From Candolleomyces eurysporus (taxonomy: Eukaryota; Basidiomycota; Agaricomycetes; Agaricales; Psathyrellaceae): 64,000 nt of DNA. The DNA lies in the NCBI GenBank assembly GCA_027579435.1, contig JANBPK010000017.1, positions 1-64,000 on the forward strand, written 5' to 3'. The first letter of the stretch is position 1. Each line of letters opens with the position of its first letter. This document shows positions 10,953 through 24,000 of this stretch, one piece after another. Both the position numbers and the translations under genes were made by a program. A model generated the notes under the pieces. It was not told where the DNA came from and did no database searches. It saw only the letters and a program-made list of their open reading frames with translations.

Positions 10953-11458
10953 GGTGGTGGTGCAAGGGAGAAGACGAAAACAGCGTGCCATTTACAGCTT
11001 GGGTGGCCGTGGGTCCCGGCGCTTAGCAGGGATTCGAAATCGTGGTGCGTCCAAGGTCCAAGGTCCGAAATGTACCCAGCCCAGGCGAAGAACCCCTCCG
11101 CTGATTCAAGCGTTCTTGCTAGGTGCTGTATCCTTCCGTCGTATCATCATGATCCCTTTCACGTTTCTTCATTTGGGTAAGTAATATCGTGTTCACCTTT
11201 GTCGCAAGCTGAGGACTCGGAATTCTGCGAGGTCACGGTGAATTATCGCCTCCGAAGAGTTATACACCCTTAATCCCGAAGTTAACGCGGGTTGTCGTCG
11301 GCTATCGTTGAACACCGGCCTCCGAAGTTCGGCAAGTTTGGCAGCAAACATACACAAACAACCCTCGAGCCTTTGTCCTACCGCCTCCACGATGAGAAAT
11401 TCCTTCCGGATCCTGCATCTCTTGCGGCGATCAAGCCAACAGCATCTCGACGCCTCGA

Positions 11459-12335
11459 ATGGCAAACGGACCCTCTCCTTTCGCAGAGCTTAGTGACAGT
11501 GGTAGCTGTGGATCATCTCAGTACCAATCGGTAATATCAATTTATATTCGCAGCCAACCAATGCCGGGCCCAGCATATCCATACCACCATACAACTATGG
11601 CTCTCTGTAGTTTGGCTGCCCAGCCTCGACGGCGAGAGCGACGTATCTGGAGGATACACTACCAATTAAGCGTCTCAGTATAACCCTAATTTCCGGATGT
11701 AATACCCACAAACGATGCCAAGACAGCAACATGCTGACCAGAAACCTCAGGTCGAAGAAAGACGAAAGAGCCGTACACCCCCGCCTCGTCTCTAAGTATA
11801 TAAGCACTGGGATTAAACTATGAAATCTTTTTGGAAGAAACGGGTTTGCTGGAAACCTTGAAGGCGTTCGAGAACGATATGCCCATCATGTCTTCGGATT
11901 GGGAAGAAGAAAAGCTTACTTCGGCTCTCCAAAAATTTGTGAAGCACCTCTCGGTGTGTATCTACCACATTCTTCACGCATTGTAGCTCGCTCGTTGATG
12001 TATAGGGTGTATCTGAATTCCCAAACCCTAAAGGAGGAGGCTCCACAGCAAATGGCGGTGGACGAAGACCCTTCTCCGCCTCCGATACCGCTCGACGAAA
12101 GAAAATTAACCTACATGAAGCTCGCAGACGGATCCCTCCCTCGTACACCCACATCAGTAAGTTCTAACTTTCCTCCCTCCTGTTCATGCCAACTCAAATC
12201 GCATTATTCAGTCGAACAAATCCATCGCCCAATTCCTCGCTCAGAACCGCGCCAAAAACAACACCTCAGACCGTTCCGAGTTTCTCTATTCCCTTTCTGA
12301 GCGGAGACGACACATTCAAGGAAATAACGAAACCA
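11459..12335 (+). pseudogene. MBIP-like copy 3, 5' fragment with broken frame
   Basis: It begins with the same MANGP start as the intact copy and matches exons 1 to 3: 'SSQYQSV', later 'QQMAVDEDPSPPPIPLDERK' and 'MKLADGSLPRTPTS'. The frame breaks after about 75 codons ('HYQLSVSV' stop), and a later helix segment reads 'STOP-NYEIFLEETGLLETLK'-like only in another frame. Similarity ends soon after 'RRRHIQGNNET' in exon 3; exons 4 and 5 are absent. It faces NLR A3. Confidence 0.85.
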
Positions 12336-12930
12336 AATTCCCATTTCCACCTAGCCCAGCCATCCAAACTTTGCCTATGAACCCAGCATGCAGCCGTTGA
12401 TCAACTAATGGAGGCGGACATACCACGTATTCAGCAGTGACCTCTTTTCAATGCTCAGAGTATCGTAATTACGTTTGCTCACCTCCGACACATGTTGAGA
12501 CTGAACCCTGGGTGCAGTGTGGCATTGCACAACAACCTTCAGCAACCTCATATACAATCAACCAAGTCTTCCACTGACCCCTTTCGTCCAACATCTGCCT
12601 TCTTCCCCTTCTGGAATCCAACCACCAGTGCATTGTTGGTAGGCTCTTCAGGTAACGTCTGTGGCGACTCATGGGACTAGGCGCTGTGCAGATAAGTGCT
12701 GGCTTGATACATAAAGTTCAGTCACTGGATTGTATCTCTGTTGGCCATACTGTTGTTAGTAAATGTAGGGGCTTCGCCTTTCTTCGCCATGATCATAGAC
12801 GAAGGAGGTTTAATAGTGCACAGCCACTTGCCCTTGTGGATAGATTATACGGATGCAACAGGATTTGCAGTACATATATAGTATGAGCGGTGACGACATT
12901 TCAATGTCCTGTTTCTACATGAGTCTTGTG

Positions 12931-15900
12931 CTACTCATCGTCTTGGATGAAAGCAATGACAATCTCGAGGCTCTCCCGAAATTCGTCGCCTTCGTCGCTT
13001 TCATAGCCCTCGTAGCCCTCGTAGCCCTCGTAGCCCTCGTAGTCTTCGTAGCCTTTGTCTCCCTCGTCGCCCTCGTAGTCTTCGTAACCTTCGTCACCCT
13101 TGTAACCTTCTTCGCCCTCATAGCCCCCATCGCTCTCATAGCCTTCGTCACCCCTGTAACCTCCATCGCCCTCGACGCCTTCGTCGCCCTCATCCCCCTC
13201 ATGCCCCTCATAGCCTTCGTAGCCTTCGTCGCCCTCATCGCCCTCATCGCCCTCGTAGCCCTCGTAGCCTTTGTAACCTTTGTCACCCTCGTAGCCTTTG
13301 CCATCCTTGTAGCCTTTGTCCGCCTCAGAGCCTTTGTCGCCCTCGTAGCCTTGGCCGCCTTCATAGCCTTCGTAGCTTTTGTCGCTTGCGTAGCCTTGCA
13401 CATCCGAGTGACATGCATACTCGCTAACATCTTCCATGAACACGTCAAAGTGCTCCCATGACTCCCGCTTGAGTGTCTTCAGTGCGTGCACAATCCCGTC
13501 GGACTTCCAGTTCCACAATTTGATAGAAGATATTGCCAGTGAAATGTCAGCGAGGCAATTAGACACTGCGACAATAAAGGGAAAATTGATATAATTGGTG
13601 TAGGGGTTTAATTTTTGTCGGAGCAGATGAAGGACTGCTGCTTTGTAGGAAATCCGAACGTGCGACACGGCCTGCTGGGCAAAAGGTTCGGAATCAAAGA
13701 GAGTGAACCCGTCGGTGTTTTGAGGAATCATAAAATTCCTGGCACCAGCGAATATGACCCTCAAGCCGAATACCGGGTAAAATGAAATCTGGTTGAGCTG
13801 ATTTTGAGTGAGTGCGTGAACAAAGCAGGCCGTGAGGTCAACGGTCAGCAGCTTCTGGAACATATCCAAAAGCACGGCTTTGCCAGGAGGTTCTTGCTCG
13901 AGGTTTTCGACCAAGTAGTACCAAATATCTGTCCAGGCCACCGCAATGTATTGAAGATGATCTTCATCCAAGTTGGTATTCACCGTGATGGAAGACATGT
14001 AACGCAGGCATCCCGATAACAGCCTTCTGCGTCCCTTTTGCGGGTCGATATAGAACTCCAACGAGAGGCGAGGATCCAACAGAAATTCGCCGAACGACGA
14101 ATGAATGAAAAATTCCAGTCGTTGACGATCGTCGTCCATACAGTCCCTATTGCTGTTGCAAGCTCCGGCTAAGTCTAGCACCGCTTGGAGGCCTCTGATG
14201 GCCCTCATTCCAACGCCTGGCGCTCTGGAGGATAGGGAATCGAGAATGCTGATAGCGCGATTCATGTCAACTTCAAAGGCATTGAAACCGGTATCTGCTC
14301 CCATAATGTCTTCAAGAACCTCGATCATCACTGGGCGATTCCCTTCAGGGCAAGATCGTAAGATTTGCCTGTAGAGCTCGTGAAGAGAGGAGAATGGTGT
14401 CGAGTGCGCGAGATCGGGGTTAGAGCTCGAATGATTATCGAGGATATTGCGCAGGCGTTGGCACGGTTCGTCGTACGGACAATCGATATGTCTGATAACA
14501 GTCGATGCGAAGAGCATATGTCCTGCAGCCTCCCTAACCAAACCCTTCACCAAATCCTCCTCCCCTACTCCGAGACGAGTAAGCTCCGCCCTCACAAAGG
14601 TTTCCACATCGTTCATATGATCTCCAACCTCATACAAGTCCACAGTCTCCACCAGGTCTTCAAACCATAGGGACCCGATGTGCTGTTTGATCCATGCTTC
14701 TGGCCTGCTGAGGATGAGGAAAGAAAGCGGAAGCCCATGTGACGCTAGCACACGAATCAGGTCGAGGACGCGAACTTGGACGACTTCCTGGTCTTCCGCA
14801 TACTTTTTCTCGACCCTGGACTCGCGATCAGAGCTGATACATTCATCGAGTCCATCGACAATGATCAACCGGTTCGGCACGTCCTTTGTGTCTCCAAGCG
14901 CCTTGAAAGGCTCGACGACCAGCTTCGCCATCTGAACTTCCAGAGCCTTCGTGAGAATCATGGGATTTCGTCTGACTGCGTTCTCGACATGGGGAGCGAG
15001 TTCGGGGATGGACATGGAAAGTTGGTAAGCGAGAGTGATGATGAACCGTGTGGGGCTGTTCCGCTCTGGAGATGTCCTCCAAAAAAAGAACGTTGCACCA
15101 AGTGGGTTGAAGTTGAGCTTTACTAATTTCGCCTCTAGCGTCGCGGCAATTGTTCCAGCGACGGCGGTCTTCCCGTAGCCTGCAGGTGCGTGGACCCACA
15201 TGATAGGCTTACCAGGTCCCTCTTGGTACCCGTACCACTCTAGGACACGATATATCACGGCTTCTCGCGTTCCAGGATGGCATAGAGGAGGAGGGAAGCG
15301 CTCGTCAGAGTCGTGCATTGCTCCCGTTGCAGCGTGTTCTTTCAGGTATTGTAATACTGCACCTGCGAGCCATTGTTACCAAAAGACGTGGTGGACAGAC
15401 ACTTCGGCGTACCTTCAGCGTTGGATATGTTAAAATTAACACCCCCGTAAATGTTGCCATTAAATATCGGTCCTCGGCCCCCCTCTTGACGATACACGAT
15501 CGAGTGAGGGGCGGAGCGGTGGTCGATGGGATGGCGTTCAGTGGGGAAGCACATACTGTTCGAAGATTGAGTGATCGCGGGGGGTATCGGGCTATATNGG
15601 GACGTTGTCGTGGCCCTGCTCGAAGCCCATGGAGCCCCTGGACGCGCGGATGTGGGGGAGGGTCGAGTTGCTTTGAGATAACTGCAGAGTTGCCGTCGAC
15701 GCCTTGGCAATGAGTTGAGACTGACCAACTGCGCCGTCAAAGCCATATGTCTCATATACGGGCATATTTTGAGTGCTGATGTCTCCCCTGAATCCCTGTA
15801 GGCCGGCAGCTGACGAGGCGAAAGTAACCTGGGACATTGAGGAGTAGGTTTCAGCATGCGATCGACGATTGCCGTAACCGCCAAAATGGTACGTGGTGTC

Positions 15901-16389
15901 GCTACTTCCACAGGCTTGCCCACCAATGATATTTGCACCTGCAGTATTTGAGCCATCGGTGTACGATCCGCCAAAGCTGTAAGCTGACCCGGAATTGTTT
16001 CGTTGATAGCCCTCGGCGTTCAGTATGGGTTGAGTCAACTGCGAGCTTGAGGCGATTTCCTGGGACGTCGATGGACCACCAGCAAAGTACGGTTGATTGT
16101 TGCTTCCATGCCTCTGGATGCCAACCATACTTCCATCTTTCGAGCTATAGGTGGTGTTGTCGCCGAAGTGGAAGGGAGGATTGTTCCCTAAGAGGGGTAG
16201 GGTGAACGTAGAGGAAAGTAAGGCAGAGCTGCTATCGCTGGTAGGAAGGTCGTGCCAGTTGCCTCGTTGGCTACCTTGCGAGCCGTGTTGGATAGCCCCT
16301 GCCGTCGGGAACTGGTATCTGTTCCGATGTCCATCTTGACTAGGATGGTAAGGACTACCTGGGCTGAAGTTGAAATGCGACCTCGACAT
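12931..16389 (-). CDS. class A NACHT NLR, copy A3, with acidic repeat insertion
   Basis: Exon 1 is 16389-15413 and exon 2 is 15362-12931, with the same 50-nt intron (15363-15412). The N at 15598 must be removed to keep frame; then 'GHDNVPYSPIPP' lines up with 'GHDDLPYGPIPH' of A2, giving 1135 residues. The domain order is as in A1 and A2: Gly/Ser/Asn-rich N-terminus, NACHT with APAGYGKT and LIIVDGLDEC, then the conserved C-terminal region. Unlike the paralogues, about 140 residues of Glu/Gly/Tyr/Asp repeat are inserted between 'VFMEDVSEYACHSD' and 'FRESLEIVIAFIQDDE'. The insertion stays in frame and both flanks are conserved, so the gene is probably expressible. Confidence 0.8.
12975..13405 (-). 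repeat. coding minisatellite, 9-bp based, Glu-Gly-Tyr/Asp repeat
   Basis: The array is built from 9-bp units (three codons, E-G-Y or E-G-D) grouped into longer blocks such as GYEGDEGDEG and GYEGYEGYE. It lies inside the last 170 codons of NLR A3. The plus strand of the same DNA reads as open Phe/Val/Ala/Leu repeats, a consequence of the unit length being a multiple of three. Confidence 0.9.
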
Positions 16390-16400
16390 GGTGGTGCAAG

Positions 16401-17769
16401 GGAGAAGACGAGCGCAGTACGATTGAGGGCCTTCGATTAACAGCCTTAACAGCTTTGGTGGCTGTGGATCCCGGCCCTTAACAAGGATTTAATGTCAACG
16501 GCGTGGTACGTCCAAGGTCAGGTGAAGCGCCGCTCCGTCATTTTTGAGCTTTCTTGCTCTTTCTTCATCGTCTTGATCCCTTCCACAATTCTTCCTCTTG
16601 ATAGGAAAGTAATATCGTGTTGACCTCCGTCGCAAGCTGAGCGCTGAGGTGGCACCCGCAGAATTCTGTGGGAGTCAATATCGCCCCAGTCCCGCTTGCG
16701 CTTTGAGTTTGTCCTTGCGACCTTAATTTGGTAGCAAACAACTGGATTCACGAGTCCCTTCAATTACATAATCTTCCGAGAAAATGAGGTACGAGGCACC
16801 CAACAAAGTTGTTGGGGGAGCCCGACCCTCTCCCCGACCCTCCTCCAGAACCTGAATTCATTTCGACCGTCCCACCTCCCAAGTTCAAGATCGTTCGGGC
16901 GCTGAACCGTATATCAAACACTTCAATTAAAACTTAAACTACGTCGTACAACAGAGTTTCTAATACATACATACGCACAAAGAAAAAAAAAGGGAGAGGG
17001 CAAGTCCTACATCAAGCTCTATCACGTACATACAGACAGACAATCCGCACTCGNAAAAAAAGGATGAGAAAGTAGAAAGAGAAAAACCTGGAGAAAGATG
17101 GACAGAAAGAACGAAAATTGAATGCAAAAAGGAAAGTGGGGAGAAGGTGCACTCGAGTGAGTGACATCGAGTGGGAGGGGGGAACCTGCCAACCGTCAAA
17201 AGGGAGAGGGAAGAGAAAGAACTGAACAACACAAAGAGGGAGAAAATGCCTAATAATACAAGTAATAATGAACCATACGCCTGAACGTCAATCCGAGTCG
17301 AGATAAATAACTAATAAAAAAAGAAAGGAGTGACGAAGGCGGCCGGAAAGAACTCGAGGAGAGAATAGTAAAATGAACCAGAATTACATTTAGATGGGAG
17401 GCTTGGCGTAGTGGGAATAAAAAGAATCGTACTGGAATATAAGGTGTCTTCGGTTGAACGTCATGGAAAAGAGTGGGAAGAGAACGTGAGTGTTGAATGA
17501 AAAATCGTCAGAACGAGTCATGGAAACGAGCGCGAGATTCCTCGGGAAAGAAAAGAGAGAATGAATGTTAACTAATGAACGAACGACAAAATTATGGGTG
17601 CTTCCGTGTAAGAGTTTTCAAGTTCTTCAGGTGAGATGTACCAGAGTAAAAATAGCGAAGCAAGAGCACATATGGCAAAGAGCCAGGGTATTGTACTGTG
17701 TTGGCAGCGTCAGTTTCTCGTCGATACCACCGAGAAATAGAAATAGAGAGACGTACCAAGAATTCAACT
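16401..17769. other. intergenic; purine-rich, no gene seen
   Basis: Left part: remains of the duplicated unit border (to about 16640). Right part: strongly purine-rich top strand (about 16960-17560), probably the 3' UTR of the minus-strand gene ending at 17770. Position 17054 is an N beside an A run. Confidence 0.5.
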
Positions 17770-20700
17770 TCAACATTGACTGCAGCCTTCACTCGCAGCT
17801 TTCTCTTTCTCATCCAACTTCATCAACAACTGTTGCGCGACCAGCGCCTCCTCGCACAGAAAATCAACATCCTCGGAGCATTCCCTCCCAGGAAGCTCCC
17901 GACACGACGATTCGCTACCACCACTCCCTCCGCTCCGGCTGCTCTCAGCCTTGCAAGACCTGTCCTTCGACTTCCCTTTCTTCTCCCCGCGACGCTTCGA
18001 CTTCACAGGCGTCCTTGTCGGTGTAGGCGCCGGACTCCTCGGGTAATGGTAATGTCTTGTTGAAGATGGCGTGCTGGGCACTGAGGACGAAGCCGAGGCG
18101 GCTGGGCTAGGCAACTTCCCCCACGCACTCATCTTACTTCCCTTGGACCTCCCCAATGACGCGGGCAAAGAGCCCAAGTCGTCGGCGTCAGGCTCAAACA
18201 GGTCATCCTCCCGATACCCAGTTCGGCTTTCCCTCCCTCCCTTCACCTGAGAAACGATCCTCAACTTCCCCTCGTGCATGAAGTTCGGGCACGCGAAAGG
18301 ATCCCTCAAGTTCATGAAGTCGCCTTCGTCGACGTTCTCCGCAGTCTCCGTCAAGCTATAAGTTGACCCATTCCGACTCCCCTTGCCTATCTCCGAAGCC
18401 CTCCTAGACAGCGTAGGAAACTTGAAGCCACCTCCAATGCCAAGACCTAGTCCCAGGCTGCTCTGCGAATTCGAAGACCGAAGAGGGTATTTAGTCTTCC
18501 CGTTACTCCCTCCAAGGCCGTTGCGAATCCCTTCGAAACTTTGAGCCAAACTTTCGCTGATCGACTCATGCTTCGACGAGAGAGTCTTGGCTTTTCCTTT
18601 TCGGAGGTTCGCGAGGATTGCAGAAGGCGAGGGAGGACGAGGACGACTCTTTGAGCTGGTCGAATCGCGCTTTCGAACGTACGATCCAAGGAAAGGAGTA
18701 AAGCCGAGGCCGGGGGTGGGGGCACGGGTTGGAGTGGGGGTAGGTGAAGTGGATCGAGGCGGCATTTGGGTCGAGGAGGAACAAAATGATGTTCGGTCTG
18801 TGTCTCGACCCAATCTCTCTGACGATGAAGGGCTATGAGAGTCGTAGAATGGGATCGTCTTGCTGTTCGTTGCTGAGCGGAATGATCTGGAGGATTGTGG
18901 GGAAGGGGTGGGAGAAGTAGGTACATCGGGGGATGAGGAGCGTTCTGTAAAAGCAGTTGCGGTGGGAGTTGAGCGCGGCGTAGGGTACGGGTTCGAAAAT
19001 TTGGAAGGAGGGATGTCGATCGGCGCAGGAGGAGATGAAAGAGCCGGAGAGGCTGGAGCGGTCGAGGAAGAAGAGTTCTCCACGGCTCGATCGGTCAGAT
19101 TAGAGTCGGAATGGGTGTGCTAAAAAACAACAGGGTTAGAGAAGGATAGCAAACGAGACGTAGATCCTCACCTGAACAGAGAAGTATTGACGAGATTGGA
19201 ACGGGGACGGATGACCAACATCCAAAGGGTCCATCTGAGGCTTCCGATCCTGCTTGACATTCGAGGTCGGGCCATTGGTGTAGATGTATGCGTACCCAGG
19301 CTCCCCGTCATCATCTTCATCAAGCTTGGAGTCGCGAGGGGTCAACCGAGGTACTGACACATCCAAGGGCGCTTCGGAAGACATCAACATCGAATCGAAA
19401 GGGACCTTCCTGGCCAATGGGCATGCAAACGAAGACGAGTACGATGCTGAGGAGCTATGACGAGAGAGTGGTTCCTTAGGCAGGCTTTTACGTCCATAGT
19501 CGCAGCCGTCTTTGGATGCATACAAACCATTGTCGACGGCAGTCACCCCAGAAATGACCACTTGAGTGTTGCCCGTATTAATAGCGACATCTGCGAAGCG
19601 GCCCTTAAATGAGAGCTTCCTGGATGCTTTCTCCAAAGCTGAAGGTGCTCGTGTAGTCGGTCGCTTCTTGGTTGGGCAGAGCGGGAGTGAAGTGGTGGGA
19701 GGTGGGGAAAGCGAGACAGTGATGGCGTTCATTCTGGACAGATCTACAGCTGGTGGGAGGATTGGAAGGTCGGTGGTAGATTGACCGGTGGGACCAGCGC
19801 GCAGATAAGCATTATATGCATGGACTGGAATTCGTTCATAAGATTTGAATGATCAGAACGGGATAAAGTGGTTTTTTGACGTACGCAGGAAAGCTGCCAT
19901 GATTCCAGTAATGCAAAGTACCATAAAGGCAGTCCGTAGAACGTGGAGGATCGCATACGCTGATGCGCTCGCGTCTGAACCGAGTGACGGCGACACTCCG
20001 ACCTTGACGGCTGCGATTTCCAGAAGGAATGCCAGAAAAGCAGCAAGTTGTGAGGCTATCAGAAAAACGAGTAGACTCTTGGATCGACTCGAGGCTATCC
20101 GGCTTCCCAAGGCCTCGTCACCGGGATTTGAACGAGTTCCCGATTCCAGCGTATTCGCGTTGGCATTGCCAGTATTTCTCGGGCGAGGACTTTGGTAATG
20201 GTTGACAGCAGTGAGGTCCGAGATTGAGGATTTCGGAGTCAAAACCTTCTCCTGGTGGTGCGACGCTGCAGAGGGTCCCGAGCTCGACGAGCCCGGAACA
20301 ACGCTGCTTTGGACCGACAGCCGCGTCCCGCTAAAAGAAGGCGTGCGAATTTCGGTCATTGTTTGCGCGGTGTTTGGACCCTGTTTGGATGTGTGGACGC
20401 GTAGGGCGGAAAGGAGGACGGGGAGGGTGGAGGCAATAAATAGCAGGCAAAGAGCGGGAGCGATAAAGGGAGAGACTCGTCCCTGAAAAACGGGTGGATA
20501 AATTAAAGAGATTATGGTGGCTAAATTAAAGAAAAAGCGTAATCCGCTCGTTAGTCTTTAGCCTTTCGATGCGGACATAGGGCGCGAACTGACCGCAGAC
20601 GAGTTCAATTACGAGTGCGAGGGCCCAGTAGACCTTCATTCCATTAGCGATAGATTCGTTCGTGAGGTAAAGTACGGAGGCTCCAACTTTTCCAGAACGG

Positions 20701-21072
20701 GTTACCGTCGTCAGCGTGCCAAATAGTGTACAGAGGCATCGGACACGACTTACGTTCCAAGAAAACCAAAGCTTCAACGGTTACTTCTGCCCTTCCCCTT
20801 CTTCCCAGACTACTACTCTCTCTGGCTGTCCCTAGTGCGGTGCTAAGACCCAAAGCACCCGCTAGCGTACATAGGACCGCCAAACTGCCAATGGCGAGGT
20901 AAGCACCGAGGACCTTGATCCTGAGGCGCCTTCGGTTCCGCAACTCTGTCTGGGCGTGTGCTGGTGGATGGGATACTGCCAAGACGAGAAGAACCAGGGC
21001 AAAAAGAGGAGCCAAAAATGCCAACGCTGCACATATTGCACGAAGAACGTTCGGGGCGTTGTCGGAGGCCAT
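17770..21072 (-). CDS. multi-pass membrane protein with long Ser/Pro-rich tail
   Basis: Five exons were traced: 21072-20754, 20686 to about 20600-20585 (3' end uncertain), 20482-19885, 19824-19172, 19119-17770. Junctions 1, 3 and 4 are in frame; the second intron's donor is not settled. Hydrophobic segments include 'LAFLAPLFALVLLVLAV', 'LGAYLAIGSLAVLCTLAGAL', 'VYWALALVIELVC', 'APALCLLFIASTLPVLLSAL', 'LLVFLIASQLAAFLAFLLEI' and 'TAFMVLCITGIMAAFL', so about six membrane helices. A polar tail of roughly 690 residues follows, rich in Ser, Pro and Thr with basic patches, ending in 'LVAQQLLMKLDEKEKAASEG'. The tail looks cytosolic and phosphorylatable. I do not recognise the family. Start: the ATG of MASDNAPN, directly before the first helix. 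Confidence 0.7.
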
Positions 21073-24000
21073 CTTCGACAGCGACGGGCGTCGACGACGA
21101 CGGCGAGGAGAGGGGTTGAGCAAAGGGGTGGAAGCGGAGGGAGGCCAGAAAAGCGGGAAAAGCTTCGAGCGCCAATATAAATAATTCGTATTCCGTATCC
21201 GTGCTGTCAGAGATAAACCCCATTCTCCGAGGAAATTAAAATCCCACTGTCCCTCGCTTGGATGCCAAATCAGGCAATCCTCCATCCCGATCTGGGAGAT
21301 CGGGTCTGTCCCAGATCTGGTGACGTCTTCTTCTGAGATCAGGCCCAGCGACAAACGGGCGCAGATCACGCGTTTTTCTGGCAACAATCGTCCGTACGTC
21401 CCCCGGGAGCAGGTCTATTCCCGTTTCGTCTCTCGAGGGCCGCCTTCTAAGTCGCTCAGGCGGCACATGCTAGGCCGGCGCCATTTTCATCGTATCAAAT
21501 ATGGAATGGTCAACATACCGAAAATCCCAATGAAGTGTGATTTTCTTCCGTCGTGAACAAGTCCATTAATGATTTCCCGGCAGATGAATGAACATTGCGC
21601 TCAACGTCGCACGGTCGACAGATGCGCCGCCCCGGACGTCGCTACTGCTCTCGCTGCCTCGAGGTATTTTCCTGACACCTTTTAGGGCTGGTGATCCCAA
21701 TCTTGACAGCGAACCCACGTAACCAGGCTCCAAATTCAGGCATCGTTGATGTTGCGCCGGTACTAGGATACAAAGTAGCAACAGCTGTCCAAAATAAGCC
21801 AGTTACATCCATTAACGCGCATGGCACTGGCCACTACATCATTTTATACGGTATGGCTCTACCATCGCTCGGCGCTCTGGTCCAAATCTATCTTTTATTG
21901 GCCTAGAGCTAGCTTGAAGACGCTTCCGAGATGGTCATCACGTATCAACATCGACGTCAGCACTGAACAGTACCTGCCTGCCCCGGACCCGTCTCACGTG
22001 GAAACTGGTCATGGTACCTCGCCTGACCTCCCAGTGACAGAGAGGGGAATGGATAGGATCTTCCCTTCGTCGTCCGGTTGTGCACCTGCGGTGGGTAGCA
22101 ACCGGGAACCCACCATCGGCGAACTCGAGACCAAGGCCGGGAGCCATAGCGTCTAATAAATGAAAGGTTAAATTCCGCTAGTAACCGCGAACCAAGTCTA
22201 CCTAGGACATGTACACTCACTGTCTATGTCCTTCACCAGCCACCGTGGTGCCGCTGTGTGCGTTGGCTCTACACCGTTCATTCATCGTCCAATATCTACC
22301 AAGCGCCGCTTTGCTTTGACTGATCCCAATTTGAACGTGAGGCATGATCGTCCCCAGATCCGGCTATCCAGCAGAGCTTCTCGAATTTTGTGTGAGTGAC
22401 AGAGTCCCCGTCCCATTCCGTTAAGTGTACGCTCAAACAAGTACACTGACACTTTCAGGTTGGTAGCAATCGCCCAATGAAATTTTCAGCCGGCATACAG
22501 TCGAACGAGTCAGCAGATGCGAAGAGTACACGTACGACTCTTGCGAAGAGTCGGGCCCTCTCTCCCCAACACACTCCGGCGAACCCCACATTTCGAAGCC
22601 ACCCGCTAAATACGCGAAGTTAGAGCTACAGATTCAATCGAGACCATCACTGGCATGTGGACCTAAGTCAAGAACTCCAAACCTAGCTTCGTATGCCGTT
22701 ACCCACATATTTATATTAAGCCTTCTCAGTCTTCTCTTGTGTCGACAGGTCCAAGATGAAGCTTTGAAGTCAGGGCGCCAAGTCAGGCCACTAGCCTGAG
22801 CACCAGAGGGCACCCCGTAAAATTGTATGGACTTACATTCAGTCAGTCTGATTGACGAACGTGTATTGGTATTGAAGAAGTGATGCGCTGAAGAGCCCAG
22901 GCATATGTATTACGCCTTCCCATCCTCGTCCCCGTTTGAACGATAAGTAAGATGAAAGTCTTCTTCGAAGATGGGCTGCTTACGACCCTGCCTGTTGGAG
23001 AATCGTATGGTTAGAGGCACCCAGTACATATCAGCATGAAACGTAGGCTCTTCCCCTCCCGCGCCAAGATAATCGAATGCATACATAAACTTTCATCAAA
23101 AGTCCCGCATTCTATCTCGTCATGAAAGGATTTACCTTCTAAGAATCAAGGACGTGCGCATGAGTATGGTGTGATATTGCTTTGCGTACCGAAAATCATC
23201 CACTCCAAAGGGGTAAAGTCGCCCAGTAGAGCCTTGTTCGAGTTCCTGAAGGATAAGGAGCGTATATGCAACCTTGTGGTGAGATTAATCGGAACCAGTC
23301 CAGTGATTTCGAAGAACCGGTACAAAAGACTGACTGACCTTCTTCAAAGGAAAAGAACCATGAGATACTCGCACATAATAGAAAAAGAGGGCCTTGTTGG
23401 ACTGTGTCCTCAATATTTTGGGTTCTTTATCAAACGCAAAGTCCCTGTGAGTGTCGGTTGCAAGTAACAAAAGCCCAAGCCGAATGAATCATCTCACTTA
23501 CCTTTGACTTATCCCGCGACGACATCGCTCAGATGACTAAGGCTCCACTAAACAACCTTCAGCAGTTCATTTATTTCATCAAAGAAGAATTCGAATTCGA
23601 ACCAAAGAACCCCGTCGTAGGGNCCTCGAAGGGGAGTAAGAAGGGGATGAAGAAGACGGAGAGACCAACCGACGCGCGTCTTGTCGTTGAATTCAACATT
23701 CGCGCACGGAGGCGCTCACCCCGTCACCGGAAGCGGATCCCAACTGTGTCGTCGTCATCGCTGTCGTCTGGTTGCTGAGCTTCAAAAGTGGATACGAATA
23801 AACGATGATAATCGCGTTACCTATCGTGCTACTTACTGTCGGAATTTGCCCGTAAACGAAACACGCGCTTTGAAAAGTGAATGTACGCTCACCAGAAGAA
23901 TCTGGGATCCCGCGCCAAACACTGAATGGAGAACGATCACATGAAATGAATCACAGGTGTACCGCAGATGCAATGAAACAGGAAACGCCAACACCCGTTC

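Larger units (their letters stand above)
1660..16400. repeat. triplicated MBIP-like / class A NLR unit
   Basis: Three head-to-tail units of a convergent pair: unit 1 about 1660-6980, unit 2 about 7247-11210, unit 3 about 11380-16640. Besides the genes, the intergenic sequence left of each NLR 5' end repeats: 'AAGTAATATCGTGTT' followed by a 'GTCGCAAGCTGAG'-like block occurs near 6968, 11180 and 16608. MBIP-like copies degrade from intact to relic, while the NLR copies keep their frames. Confidence 0.85.

Noticed and set aside
10953..10991. Upstream in-frame ATG of NLR A2 (MARCFRLLPC...)
   Set aside because: Not conserved in A1 or A3, whose starts align with the ATG at 10952.
12915..13448. Minus-strand frame of Ala-Thr-Lys repeats
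   Set aside because: Out-of-frame reading of the same minisatellite; the NLR frame continues through it with conserved flanks.
12853..13461. Plus-strand 202-codon frame of Phe/Val/Ala/Leu repeats, resembling membrane helices
   Set aside because: It is the antisense of the Glu/Gly/Tyr/Asp minisatellite in NLR A3; a 9-bp unit keeps all frames open.
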